This document shows, piece after piece, positions 23,812 to 36,369 of a stretch of 64,000 bases of DNA. Origin of the DNA: Triplophysa rosa (taxonomy: Eukaryota; Chordata; Actinopteri; Cypriniformes; Nemacheilidae); NCBI RefSeq assembly GCF_024868665.1, contig NC_079902.1:19591907-19655906 (forward strand), in the 5' to 3' direction. The notes under the pieces are model-generated. The model ran no database searches. It saw nothing but the letters and a program-made list of their open reading frames with translations, and was not told the DNA's origin. Both the position numbers and the translations under genes were made by a program. Every line of letters begins with the position of its first letter. The first letter of the stretch is position 1.

Positions 23812-24123
23812 CAAACGATTAATTGCGATTAATCGCATCCAGAATAAAAGTTTGTGTTGACATAATATACAGTAGGTGTCTGTTCATTGTGCATATTAAT
23901 TTTGTATTTATAAACACATACACACATGGAAAAATATCAAATATAAAAATTAACCATCATTTATATATAATTTAAATGTTTGGTAAATACAAATAAATAC
24001 TTGTAAATATTTCCTAAATATTTATACATGTGTGTGCATGTGTTTATAAATCCAAAACTTATATGCACAGTAGACAGACATATATTATGTAAACACAAAC
24101 TTTCATTCTGGATGCGATGAGTG
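23812..24123. mobile_element. palindromic MITE with truncated right end
   Basis: The left arm contains GGGCTGTCAAACGATTAATT, GCGATTAATCGCATCC and AAAAGTTTGTGTTGAC. The right arm reads ACACAAACTTTCATTC and GGATGCGAT, then breaks off into GAGTGATCA instead of completing the inverted repeat. The AT-rich middle carries CATACACACATGG and ACATGTGTGTGCATGTG in inverted positions. This is a common fish MITE and is non-coding. Confidence 0.75.
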
Positions 24124-24224
24124 ATCAAGCTAAGTCATATTTACCAGTATATAGATGATATACGAGTTGCCGAATTGTGACGTAGTAAGGAAATGATGAT
24201 GTAAAGTAAATCTGTTTTCAATTA

Positions 24225-24440
24225 TAAAAAAAAATAAACTTACACCGTGACTACACCGGACACGACCGTCGCTACGTGACAAACGGCTTATTATTAATGG
24301 GTTTGTCGTGTCGCATCCAGTATGGACAAAATTCGATTGTACAAAATTCGATTGTCTTCTGTTGTCTTTTGTCGTGTCACACTGTGTCTACACCGGTCGT
24401 GACTCGTGATCGTCGCAACTTCAATGCGTTACATTTTGTA
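24225..24440 (+). repeat. CpG-rich dispersed repeat, copy 1
   Basis: Shares ACGGCTT, TAATGGG, TTGTCGTGTCGCATCCAGT, TGGACAAAAT and CTTTTGTCG, in the same order and spacing, with 50490-50640. It also carries a local 15-bp tandem duplication (ACAAAATTCGATTGT) near 24317-24347. The family is not identified. Confidence 0.6.
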
Positions 24441-25637
24441 GCCAAAAAAGCCTCACCTTCCCAGATAAGCTCGAAGGCAGCATTACAAATAAATAAAGTT
24501 TTTCTTGAAGCATATAATTGAAATTCCCATGAACTGATTGATCACTTAATTGGATTGTAGTTTATTCAATATCCTGATGTTATCTCCCCTACATTTCTTT
24601 TCAGCTTTCCCAGCAGAGGAAAAAAATCTTAATCCAATCACGTTTGGTAGATAAGATGACACCTTTAAGGAACCTCAGAAACTCGGTTATTAAACCGAGC
24701 CCATGTTTTTGGAGGTGAGAGACAATTTACTGCTCAGTTGGCAAAATAGCATTTTAATTGCCTTGCCACCATGTAATGAGAGGAAGAACAAGGGGAAAAT
24801 GGATTTGTTGTGCGTCACGTAATGCTCTACGGGGCCAGAGGATATTAACACAGCGAGACAGCCGCCTGTCAGGCAGGGATGTCCTGAGAATAGCTCAAAC
24901 TCCACTTGAAAGAAACCGTCGGAATACCACTTGAAGCTAAAACAATGACAGAACACTCTAAGGCTCCAAATCTTCCCCCAACTCACAAAATCACAGCCAG
25001 GTGTACATTAGCATTACATCGGTATCATTCCTCAACCAGCGGGTCGTGAGAACCCTCCACGTAATCTGTCCCGCGCTCTCCTCTCATTGACCGTCTCTTG
25101 ACCCGACTAAGTGGAGAATCTTGACATTAGTTTGAACGCACTGTGATCCCATCTGTATATTTACACCGAAAGATCTGCGGTATTCAGGGCTCCGTCAGTC
25201 CTCCACAGTGGCATGCGTGCGCTCAGGACCGCTGACTGAAGAACCCACACGAGTGGTGCACTGCCTGCGCTCCCTGACAGCGAGCAGTAAAGCGGAGACT
25301 TAATTTAAAGTGAGATGGGCTCAGCACGTCGAGTGTAAAGTGAAACTGCGGTAAAGCGGAGCAGACGCTCTGTTGGGGAGACAGAGGTAACAGTGCGAGA
25401 TCATATTAAGAATGCATTCTGAATGCCATGCTACTCTGTCGAATGAAGCCAACCTTACGTTTTAAGAGGCATTCCTGCTGCGGCTCTTGGAGCAAGCGAA
25501 GGTCTATCGCCACGGTGGGTAAAATTAAGAGAAGAGTCCTACCAAGACACGAGACCTTACCAGTCCAGACACACTACAAAACATTGCCAACGAAGGCAGT
25601 CAATTTAGACAGTTTAACTGATGATATCATCATTAAT
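24441..25637. other. non-coding, largely unique
   Basis: Mixed-composition sequence with no gene. The 98-codon minus-strand frame at 24690-24986 shows no domain. The moderately GC-rich tract 25030-25400 has no CpG-island-like density or promoter that I can defend. Confidence 0.4.
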
Positions 25638-25871
25638 GGGTGGTTTCCCAGACAGGGATTCGATTAAACCAGGACTAGGCCTTAGTTAAATTATGGCATT
25701 TATGCAGCTTTTACAAACATGCCTTGCAAAACAACATTACTTGTGTGAATTTTGAGATAAAACAATGGATGTATTTAAAGATGTGTCAGTGAAAGCTGTT
25801 TTCAGTTTAGACAGATCTAACGTTTATTTTAGTCTAGGACTAGTCTTAAACCCTGTACAGGAAACCACCCC
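25638..25871. mobile_element. palindromic MITE (GGGTGGTTTCC ends)
   Basis: The left end is GGGTGGTTTCCCAGACAGGG, and the right end is the reverse complement of GGGGTGGTTTCCTGTACAGGG. Inside, CCAGGACTAGGCCTTAG on the left pairs with TTTAGTCTAGGACTAG on the right. A widespread fish MITE of about 234 bp, with no coding capacity. Confidence 0.82.
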
Positions 25872-25946
25872 TCAGTGTTTAATTTAAACGTTTTTAAAGA
25901 TATTATGATCTTAGGCAAAAATTCGATTTGAGACACACTCCTACCC

Positions 25947-26165
25947 TTAAAGTGACCCTCTAGTCATTTCAAACCTGTATGACTTTCTTTCTTCTGCACA
26001 ACACAAAAGAAGATGTTTTTACAAATACTAACCGAACCCATAACCCATTCACTTCTATTGTTTAGGCACAAAACCAATGCAAGTCAATGGGTACCGCAGT
26101 TGTCCGGTTAGCCACATTCTTCAAAATATCTTCTTTTGTGTTCTGCAGAAGAATGGGCTGGTCAG
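25947..26165. mobile_element. Angel-related MITE, fold-back form
   Basis: Begins at TTAA (25947-25950) and contains TTTCAAACCTGTATGACTTT, ACACAAAAGAAGATGTTT and the central arm pair CCATTCACTTCTATTG / CAAGTCAATGGGTA. It then runs ATTCTTCAAAATATCTTC and TTTTGTGTTCTGCAGAA. The right terminus is decayed. Confidence 0.7.
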
Positions 26166-27993
26166 GATACAAACAAGTATTTTAACATCTTAATAAAGCA
26201 GACACTTTACATACGTTCCACGCACTCATTCACAAGTTGAATGCGTCTGCCGGGAGAGGCGTGTGAAAAATGGCTCTCTCGCCGAGTAAACACCAAGTAC
26301 AAGTACCAGAGCTCTAAGATAAATTATGTCAAACTTTAACATGTTTGTCCACTTTGACATGTAATTATTAGTTTGTCTCTCGCTAGAATTTATCTTTGGG
26401 GACTTAATCTTCTTGTGCTTTTTAACTAAAAGCCATCAATATATTTCCTTGCATGCATCTTCCTTTCTGATGCCATTATCGGACGGTGGCAGGTAACCGG
26501 GGCAGTAAAGAGGAATTATGCCACTCTAAAGGACGTTGTTATTAGATTCGACATCCAAAGGAATATTAAATTGTCTGCAGAGCTTCAAAGAGCTAGGATA
26601 ACTCATATAAACTGCTCTCTGTTCCTGTGTAAGATGGAAATGGTAATGAAATATAAAAAATCAGTTGTACCGCATTACATTTCATACCTTTTTAATCCAT
26701 AAGACTACTAAAAGTGCCTTTTGACTCACTTGGCAGCGCAGAGTCATTAAATCCCATATCAATAGGCATAAATCATGTCGCCAATCGCAATAAAAAGCCT
26801 CTGCCTAAAGGCCTGTCACGTTCTTGTCCAAACAGTAAGTTCTCATCAGGGCAGTTATCTTCAAAAAGCCTGTCACAAACGGTTAATGTCATTCGTCATC
26901 TTTACTGTGACATGGGCGCCAACTCATTTCCAGTCAAATCGTAATATCGGGGTCACTGAACTGCCGAAACACAGATTGCCAGTCTTTGTTTTATGACTCT
27001 TCAGCACACAACGCTGTGAGAATTACAAGGTATTGTAAGCAAAAGTGCACAAAACACACCTTTGAAAAACTTCAAGTGTGACCCCATCTCAACTAAGACA
27101 CTATACAACCTGCAAGAAATATCTACGTCTTCAACAACGCAGAATTATTTTCATATTCCTCATATTTAACGGCAGCTGTATGATTTATTTTGCACCTTGA
27201 CTGCCTCCTAAGGACAATTTGAAGCTTTACTTTCTAACTTGTAAAATGTTTTTCTTGATCATGTTTTTCTGCACTGCTCTTTTGATTAGATCTTCCTCTT
27301 CATTTTACTGCACGAGGAAGTGCACTCAGTGAAGTGACCACAGAGAAGCAAGTGCCATCGTGCCATAAACCACTACATTAGGTCAAACTAAAATCAGTTT
27401 TCAAGGACACCTCTGCTGAGAAATATACATGATGTACTTTTATCTTATACACACCAGAAATGTGCAAAAGCACATTTAAAAAATCTAATCTCTGGGTTTG
27501 CCTGAATAAATGGGTGGCCAAAATCTTTAAGACGCTCTGCCAGTCAGGCTGCTTTTAAGTTCACAATGTCGATCAGACATGTTTTAAGGGGCGTATATAG
27601 AGGGTTTCAAAGCAACAACATAAACAAACTTTACTGCGCAGCACGCTTTTGTGACCCAAACTTAACTTTTTTACACGTCTGCAAAGAATAGAGTCCCTTG
27701 CAGATAAATTACACGTAAAAACAAGTAAATTACATTAGCTAGCAAGTTAAAAGTATACGTCTAGCCAGTATTGGTTTTGTAGAAGAACTACTCGGCTAAA
27801 CTTAAATGCGACAAAGTTACACGATCCATTCAACACAATTATTATACAATAAAATATTTATATAAATTAATATTAAAATAAATTAAATATAAATAGTTAT
27901 ATCATTAGCCACTAGCCAAACACAGACCGGAAGTTAACTTCGGGCCAGGCATGTGTGTCCGATGAAACCCGTCTATAAGACGATCAAACAAAA
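26166..27993. other. non-coding, probably single-copy; possible conserved segments
   Basis: No gene. The block about 26330-26960 has balanced composition with homeodomain-type words (ATTATTAG, AATCGCAATAAA) and lacks repeat hallmarks, which is the usual look of conserved non-coding DNA. This is inference only. Confidence 0.35.
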
Positions 27994-28086
27994 TTACATT
28001 TACATTTACATTCATGCATTTGGCAGACGCTTTTATCCAAAGCAACTTACATTGCATTGTATTATACATTATACATTTTTGTTTCA
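27994..28086 (-). mobile_element. 5'-truncated SINE (UnaL2-type tail)
   Basis: On the minus strand it runs AAACAAAAATGTATAATG, AATGTAAGTTGCTTTGG and ATAAAAGCGTCTGCCAAATG, then the TGTAAATGTAA tail. The GGATA loop and most of the stem are intact. The tRNA-like head is missing. Confidence 0.85.
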
Positions 28087-31000
28087 ATTAACTTGCTCAA
28101 TTAACAAATCGGTAATTGAGCAAGCACATTAAAAATCTATATTCAAAACCGTCTCCTTACCCACATTGATTCACAGCGCTAAGCTTCTAATAATGATTTA
28201 TAATTTGAGCTGTCAGGTATGATTTTGCAGGAAATTTCGGACTGATGTCATTTGACTTTAACAGATGTACAAAAAAAGTATGTGACTTGCCATTTTATGT
28301 TTCACACCAAGATACACCATTTTGGAAAACGTAAAACAAATGCTGGTCCGGAAGAACTTCCTGTTTAAGTGTTTAAACACTACACTAACGTTTGAACAAA
28401 ATACAACCAACAGTACAATAACTAAATAAAAAATCTCTAAGATTTAAATACTAAATAAATGAATAGTGGAAAAGGCAGGGGACTCAAGCCTCAGTGTTTT
28501 TTAAAGTTGAACACATAATCCAATGTTTCTGGCAGGGTGTTCAAGAAAAAGCACCAGCACGATGTCAGCACTCTAATTAAAGAGCTGTCAACAAAAATAT
28601 CCAAACGAAAAAAACAAACACTACATGCTTTGTTCACATTTATCACAATTAAAGTGTTCATAATCAATGTGAACACCTGTTGGTAGACTTGTTCATTTGT
28701 TATTGCTCAAGATAGCTGAAATGAGATGCATTCTTGTTCGGGGATGTGAAAGCTGTGCACAACATTCTTCCGGTCTAGAGGACGGGACACAGAGGAAAGA
28801 TAATTTACTTATTTGAGTTTTACATATTTTCTTGCTGCAAACAAACATTAACGTGGCAGTTCAAAAACAGATAAAGGCTTTGTTCAGACAGGCGGCAAAA
28901 ATCCAATGTTTTGGTGCACCTGACTAAAATCTGTCTGAAGTTACACAGGAAAAAACAACAAACATGAAATCAGATTTCTTACAACTTGATCCAAACCACA
29001 TATATACGGTTTTAAATCTGATTACAAAATTCTTTTTCCAATCTGTTCCAGTCTGAACATTTAGATTGGAAGAACATTTTTTTTTACTTTACCATCATAA
29101 GAAATACAATACAATACAGCACAATAGTGGTGTGTCTCATGTCACAATGTATATGTACATAAACAGAGTCCAAATTTCCATTTTTCTGTTTTCTCTTTCC
29201 ACAACGACAGCCGCCGCCTCATGTCTCTTGATATCGTGCTGCTGCGTCAGTGGTTACTATGGCAACCAATATACCTGATATCGACCACACTACCCGAACA
29301 AATGGATCCAATTTCTTTACTTGCAAAGCAATACCGCGAACAGTCTTTTGTAAAGATCAACTTTGAAAAACAAATCTGAATTGGATGCAGTGGCAACAAG
29401 GCCAAAAGAGCAAACAGGGAAACAAAGAGAGAGAGAGACGGATGAAGCAATTCAGTGATATATTGTTGACTGTTACATACACAGAGGTTATGGGATGCAG
29501 CACTTCACTCACAGAGCTGTAACACAGCAATGATCTCCAGACTCATATATATCTCCCATGTGGGCGGCTCTGTTTGACGACTCAACACACTGCCCCGCTG
29601 ATAAAACATAGGTTACCATGGAAACTTCCAGACTCCACTCGCTGGGAGAGCAGAATTTCATCAGACGAGGAATGACACACAAGTAGGAATGAAAGCCTGC
29701 AAAAAAGATTTTTAAAAGATACAAGCGTGTAAAAAGTATAGGGAATGTGCTGGCAGGTAATTTGACAGGAAAGAGCTCACTCTGGAAATGTTTTCATCTA
29801 AAACGTGTTTCGCATGTGCATGTACCCGTCAATCACATAAACTACAAGATCATTCATTCGACATGGAGCAGTATGTATAAACGTTTTTTGTCTCTTTGTA
29901 AAAGCATGTGAAATGTAACTCAAAGCTGAAATAAGTTGATTTAGTGAACGCTTGGATTGCATTACACCATAACAAGGATTAGAGATTAGAGATACACATT
30001 TATATGCAATTCAGTTGTGCATGTTTTTTGCTCTTTGTCAAAATGCAAAAACCACCTAGCCAGCTAATTTCAGATCCTGCCAATACAAACCCTGTGATTC
30101 ATACCAGAATGCAAATACAAATGGTTCACGTAAGTGCTCACGCCCATGCCATTTGTCCACTTTCCAGAAAAGCATATACCAGGTTTCATTCGATTTTCAC
30201 AAAATCGGCCTAATGGGGAAAGCATTCACTGGTGAAGCGGTTCATGGTAAATTATTGAAATATAAAGAACATTACGCTTGTAACCTCTGATCCAGGTACG
30301 GTCCGTCTCTGCACCTCTACCTCTTTGCTCTTTTAGACAGGTGCACATTACAAAACAATTGAGTTTTAATGAGCTCCTGGTGTTTGTACAGGACCATCTT
30401 TGCTCAAGGCTTGCGTTCATTCATTTTAAATGAGCTGCCTGGAGAGATAGCACATCAATATTCATACAATTACTATTTTGTCAAGCAGGAAATGGTATTA
30501 CAACCCTCTTAAGTACATTAAAAGAAAGTTAAAAGGTAAACATGTGCATTATGAGATATATACTAGCATCTAAATGGTAGTCAATTAGAGTAATGGCTTG
30601 AACTAGCCTTCTCAGACCTCCATTAAACGTCCTTTAATAACCATTTCCATGGCATGTGAATCACAGCAGGTATAAAAGAATAATAACGGTGATCATTATA
30701 GTAAGTATATAAAGAAGACAATCGCAGATTCAATTTGCAGCAATTAAAGGTGCCCAAGAAACTGATTCTCAAATTGGAACAATATTTTTGGCTCTGCTGA
30801 AATTTCTGGATGAGTTATCAGTCGTGATAATTGTATGGTAGGTCAAGTGTGTAATTTTATGTTGTAATAAATTTAGCTTCTGAGTTTTAAAAAGCAAACA
30901 ATGTCTTTGAAGGTTCAGGAAACTTGTCGTGCTAAATTAGGAATTAAAGGCATTAGAAAAAGAAACATTTGAAAGAGAAATAAGTAAAATAATTTATATA

Positions 31001-31474
31001 ACAACGCACCAAAAGTAATACATCAAACACAAAACTTATCTGAATTGTCCTTGATTTAATTGTCCATGGATTTTTTTAGCAATTCAAAAAATATTAATCC
31101 ACAAGGGAAGATTAGTCCAAGCAAACAAGATCCCTCGACGATAAAGGCAGAACAAATAATGAAAATGAAAACAACATCAATCTTCTTTTGGATATTTGTT
31201 ACTAAATAACCTCCAATGAAATTTTCAGAGAAAAGAAAGATAAACAGTCTGGCAACAGGTCCAAAAACAAATAATCCGTTCTGATGATCCGATAATCAGT
31301 TTGAGACACTAAATCCTCAGATTCAGCTGCTGTTTGCAGGCTTCTCACCTTTTCAGGTTGTTCACTTAACAAAATAAAGGTCCTTTATTTAACAGGAAGT
31401 CCGCTTTTGAATATACTTTTCTTAGTGAACCCCAACAGTTGAGTTACAGTAAATTAACACAGAGAATGTTTATA
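28087..31474. other. non-coding, no recognised feature
   Basis: Long stretch without gene, RNA gene or repeat terminus that I can support, apart from a short (GA)n run near 29430. Short frames have no domain signatures. Confidence 0.45.
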
Positions 31475-31582
31475 TTTCACCCAAGGATGGGTTAAAACAA
31501 GCCACATGTCAATTTACAACCCGACGGTTGGGTTTGTCCCTTTTGTTCCAACATGGGTTGAAAATAGCCCAGCATTAAAAAA
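31475..31582. mobile_element. partial AACCCA-family MITE
   Basis: AGGATGGGTTAAAACAAGCC, CAATTTACAACCCGACGG and ATGGGTTGAAAATAGCCC match the right portion of the next element in the same orientation. The left end is lost. Confidence 0.55.
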
Positions 31583-31602
31583 AAAAACATGTTCAGGATG
31601 TG

Positions 31603-31800
31603 CACTCTAAAAAATGCCTAGCTGACCTGGTTAAATAGGGATGAATCCATTTGTTGGGTTAAATTCACCCCAAAATGTTCATTATTTGACCCGACCATAG
31701 GTTGAAACAACCCAGCAAAGGTTAATTTACAACCCAACGGTTGGGTTCGTCTCTTTTTGACCCAACCATGGGTGGAAAATAATCAGCATTTTTTAGAATG
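31603..31800. mobile_element. AACCCA-family MITE with CAYTCTAAAAAATGC ends
   Basis: The left end CACTCTAAAAAATGC and the reverse-complemented right end CATTCTAAAAAATGC differ at one position. TGTG flanks both sides (31599-31602 and 31801-31804). The interior is built of inverted GGGTTAAAT / AACCCA words. At 198 bp it is non-coding. The CA...TG-type ends with a short duplication would suit a CACTA-like source, which is inference. Confidence 0.8.
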
Positions 31801-31804
31801 TGTG

Positions 31805-33984
31805 TAAGATTTGTGTCACTGTGTGTAGCTAATGTCACTAATGGAAAAGGCAAAAAATAATCACATTTGGACGATGCTGATTAACAGAGTGCAAGGTATC
31901 GAAAGCACAGAGCTACATCGTTTATCATTTTCAAGGAAAACAACCATTTACCTTAAGTTGCCTGCACATTATAATGTAATAGGAAAACCAATATATTAAC
32001 AAAGAAAAATCTTTAGTGTAATATCTCAAATTATTTTTCCTAGACATCAACAAGATTAAATGAAAGCAAATGAAAACATTTGCTTAAGTCTACCGTGTCT
32101 CTGATCTTTCGTCTGAGAAAAAGACCCAGAAATCCCACAAATGTCTCCATTAGTTTCAGAAGAGATCTCAACAATGTCACAAACTGAGCTTAGATTTGTC
32201 AAGTCTGCGATCAAAAGTCAATATTATTCAAATTTTCAGTTTAATATATAAATTGTACAGCTTCATATCGTTAATGTAGCTATATATAAACAATGGTCTC
32301 ATTTGTTTTTATTTACATTTCTCCTAAGCAATTTTAGGAGAAACATCTTGAACAAAGTTAATACTTATGAGATAAGAACTCCATCAAATCTCCCAAGCAA
32401 TGAAAGTGCAACCTCTGAGCAATAACATTTCGCTTTGGGAAGGTTTTTTAATCACCATATTTTTATTCCAATTTCTATCCATCTTTCCTAAATCAGTACA
32501 TTAATATGCAATCCTAAATCTTAAATATGCAAATTATGAATCTCTTAAAACTGACTAAAATTAGGAGTCAATATGAAATTTCTCTGCGGTGTTTACAATC
32601 TTCTCATTTCTGAATCTCTTAACACATCAGAGATGTACACACGTGGGAAAGGAAAACGCACTTTGGCTTTCAAGGTTTTGACCTGACTAATCAATTCAGC
32701 TGTGTGTTAGTGCATGGCTTGTATCGCTGCTTATAGACAGAGATGTCTGAAGGCTGCCTGAGGAGTTGCTATCGATTTGATCAGGATGAAAAGCCGGGTG
32801 AGAAACTACAGGGTACAATCATGCTATGCCTGAAAGAAAGCTTTTAGATAGACTTCAACCTTGATGAACCTTTTTTGTAAAGAAAAGGTTTGCACAAACA
32901 TAACCATTCTGTCATTACTTGTTCACCCTTTCCAAATCCATACTCTGTTATTTTTGTTACCGTGTTTGGTAACTGATTAAAATTAAATACAAATTTCTTC
33001 TTGAATTTTACAGATATTGTAGCATACATCTCCTAACCTGACGAAAGCATCAACAGCTGAAATTGAGATGCAATAATCGCTCGTTTTACATTCAAATGGC
33101 TTTCATGGGTTAGCAATGATTAGATGATGATAAATTGGATCATTAACAGCTGTACCATTCCCCCAAGTGATCCGAGGAATAAAAACTTCTGTGTCATAAC
33201 CAATCCAGCATCGTCGAATCCATTTCCCATCTTTCCCGTGCGTGTTTCACAATTAACACTCTCCGGATCGCGGCTCTGAGAGATTGGAGGAACATTGATG
33301 GATTGCTTTTTGTGTGAAGAATTAATAACGCAGCCCAATGCGGGCAGTGTCATTATGACCAGGCACTTCCTCCGACAGAACAGCAGACAAAGTAAACACG
33401 TTTAATATTCATCATTTCCCTTCAGAGTAAACGAAGTGGAAGAAGAACAAAATTTACGCTTGAGTAATATTTACATTCATTTGGATTATGTAGAACATAT
33501 TTATTTCGCCATTCCCTCCCCTCTGACTGTTGGGGGTCCTGGGGGGGTTAATGCGTACTGTAGGTGTATTTTAGGTGGTGCCAAACATGAATGCAATTAT
33601 TCGAATGTGAGATTCGAGCACTGATGACGATCTACAGTTTCACGCTCTTTGAAGCTTTTAGAGAGCCGTGTTTCAAAATCATTTAAAGTGGTTGGCATGA
33701 TTCATTTCTATTTTACCCACTTCTATCACACCGCTTGAATTTTAATGAATATGCATTATTAACTTATTTACGTAATTGTTTGATTTACTTTATTTTTTTC
33801 CTGTTTTTAGACCCTTTGCAGTATACTATTGTTTTAAAAGTGCACATGTGCAGTTTGATGTCAGGACAAATTTAAAGGTTTGCTTTTTTGCTTTAGGTCT
33901 AAAAAAGTGATGTGATTTTCGGTACATTTAAACACTACTTTTGAACTATGAATGACAACATGGTTGAAAAAAATTAAAAGCATT
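31805..33984. other. non-coding, largely unique
   Basis: No gene. An octamer-like ATATGCATTATTAA lies near 33750. The sequence around 32400-33800 has no repeat hallmarks. Confidence 0.4.
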
Positions 33985-34250
33985 TATGAGGCACATTTTA
34001 GAGTGGCCAGCCTAAGGCAGACCTGTGCAATAATCATGCTGTCTAATCAGCATCTTGATATGCCACACCTGTGAGGTGGATGGATTATCAAGGAGAAGTG
34101 CTCACTAACACAGATTTAGACAGATTTGTGAACAATATTTGAGAGAAATAGGCCTTTTGTGCACATAAAAAGTCTTAGATCTTTGAGTCCAGCTCATGAA
34201 AAATGGGGGCAAAAACAAAAGTGTTGCATTTATAATTTTGTTAATAGTTA
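33985..34250. repeat. widespread fish repeat (CCAGCCTAAGGC family)
   Basis: AGAGTGGCCAGCCTAAGGCA, GTGCAATAATCATGCTGTC, CATCTTGATATGCCACACC, TTGAGAGAAATAGGCC and TCATGAAAAATGGGGGCAAA form a block I recognise as a highly conserved dispersed repeat across many teleosts. This copy lacks some bases near AGAGTGGCC and within TATCAAGGAGAAG relative to the usual form. Its mobilisation class is not certain to me. Confidence 0.7.
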
Positions 34251-34547
34251 ATACAGCACTATGTGTAATCTCTTTAGTCACAGTAGTATTTCTAATGCTA
34301 AAATATATGTTTTTTGTTGTTATACCTGAATTTTGCAATTTACTGTTTTACAAGATTGGCTGAGAAAATAGTAAATCACATTATTCTTTTTTATTCAGAT
34401 GTCCAATTACAGTTATTAACTTGAAATCCCTAATAGAAAAATAAGTTTAATGGTTGAATGTTGAATGTGAAGTTTGGTACTATAAATAACAATACAACTT
34501 TTATTTAAGTGTTTTACAGATTCCTAAAACATTTGTGTGTTCTATTT

Positions 34548-34583
34548 ATGACAGGTGGTCTAATAAATTTGTTAAGCACTGTG
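34548..34583. mobile_element. possible Tc1/mariner terminal fragment
   Basis: GACAGGTGGTCTAATAAATT followed by TGTTAAGCACTGT resembles a terminal repeat of a fish Tc1-like family. A convincing partner end was not found upstream. Confidence 0.35.
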
Positions 34584-34612
34584 TAATACATATTACAGTA
34601 AAATACTGTATA

Positions 34613-35047
34613 TGTGACCCTGGACAACAAAACCAGTCTTATGGGTCAATTTTTCGAAATTGAGATTTTTACATATTCTGAAAGCTGAATAAATAAACTT
34701 TCTATAGATATATGAGTTGTTAGAATAGGACAATATCTGGCTCAGATACAACCGTTTAAAACTCTGGAATCTGAGAGTGCAAAAAAATCAAAATATTGAG
34801 AAAATTGTCTTTGAAGTTGTTAATCAGGGGCACTGTGGCAGACCATCCACTCACAAAAATAAGGTTTTTATACATTTAAGGTAGGAAATTTACAAAATAT
34901 CTTCATGGAACATGATCTTTACTTAATATCCTAATGATTTTTGACATAAAAGAAAAATCGATAATTTTGACCCACACAATGTATTTTTGGCTTTTACTAA
35001 AAATGTTCCCGTGCTACTTAAGACTGGTTTTTTGATCCAGGGTCACA
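34613..35047. mobile_element. Tc1/mariner-like MITE (TGTGACCCTGGA ends), 435 bp
   Basis: The left end TGTGACCCTGGACAACAAAA and the reverse-complemented right end TGTGACCCTGGATCAAAAAA form inverted repeats of about 30 bp that continue through CCAGTCTTA. TA sits at both edges (34611-34612, 35048-35049), the Tc1/mariner target. The interior (AAGCTGAATAAATAAACTTT, ATCTTCATGGAACATGATC) is a familiar widespread fish repeat. No transposase. Confidence 0.9.
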
Positions 35048-35049
35048 TA

Positions 35050-36369
35050 TTAAAGTTTACTATTACTCATGTCCACACAGTGCCCAAAATTAAAACTCAC
35101 CAGGTGCCAAATGTAATTTATTTTTCTTCAGACCTCAGTGTGGTAACATGAAATATTCCTTATGTGCATACGGGCACCAAATCGAAAATGATGTGTCACA
35201 GTTACATAACAGCTGCAGTTTAACTTACAGTAATAGACTCATCTCATAAAATGATGCTGACTCAATGACCCGGAGTTTGTCACTAAAATGCAAGACAAAA
35301 TTAGACGTATTTGCAGTACAGTTTCACAGCCAATAAAACATGTTTATGACCGCTACTCCTGGCAGGAGTGCAAAAAAGGCCATTTCGGAGTCCAGCTACA
35401 GTATTTAAGGAGACGCAAAAGTTGCTGGAAAACAAGTGCGGGCATCTCCTCCACAGTAAATGTGATGAGGTGAGTGTATTGAATGCACGGGGATTAAAGG
35501 ATTAACTCAAGTTTGTGTGGGATGATACAAAACACGAGTTAAAAGGCGCTAGACTAATGTTAAGCTCTGCAGGGACAAAGACTGTTGGGCATACACTAAA
35601 TACACTAAATAATCCCAATGTCTACAATTAACATGACAAACAGAAAATGAGTTAAAGAGGTCGAGGTAAGGCAGAGGGGGATGTCGAAGCAAGAAAACAA
35701 TAAAAAGAGATCTAAATGAATGTTTTTTTTACTGGCAAACAGCTGTGCGATCCATTCGCCTGTGTCTGTCCTCATAAAGAAGAAAGATATATATCAGAAA
35801 ACCTTAACCACCCAAGACTTGACCACAGGTCGGGGAGATACAAAGTCATGGGAAAGTAATGAACCTCATCAGTGTTGTGGTCATTAATCACTCACTAGAA
35901 TCTCATCAGAAACACACTAAATCTATGAGGAAGACATGGACTGCACAGTTGGGTTTTAATAACTGGGAAGTGAAATAATAATTTATAGTTTGACCTGTAC
36001 AGTCAACATTAACCTCACAGTGTGTGAGTGTGTGTGTGTGTTAATCTGAGCAGAGATTTAATCACGCTTATAGGCACAGAGATCAAGTACACAGAGATGA
36101 AGCTTGACTGCCCATGTGGACCCAGCACCACATTTAAGAAATCCATGAGTGTTTGCGGAACAGAACAGAAGTACTCTGTGATAACAAGTAATTAAACTTG
36201 GACGCTTTTGGTCTCTAAAGACTGCTGACTGCTTTAAATATTATACAGCTACACAGATGTTACAGTCGAGCTGTTATTATTAACATAATATCCTATTTGG
36301 TTTTTAAACTTACATAAAAAAAGAGTCTTTCTGAACAATAATTTTCTATTAACTTGTTGCAGCTCAGAC
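35050..36369. other. non-coding, short TG microsatellite
   Basis: No gene. A (TG)n tract lies at about 36018-36041. Nothing else is supportable. Confidence 0.45.
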
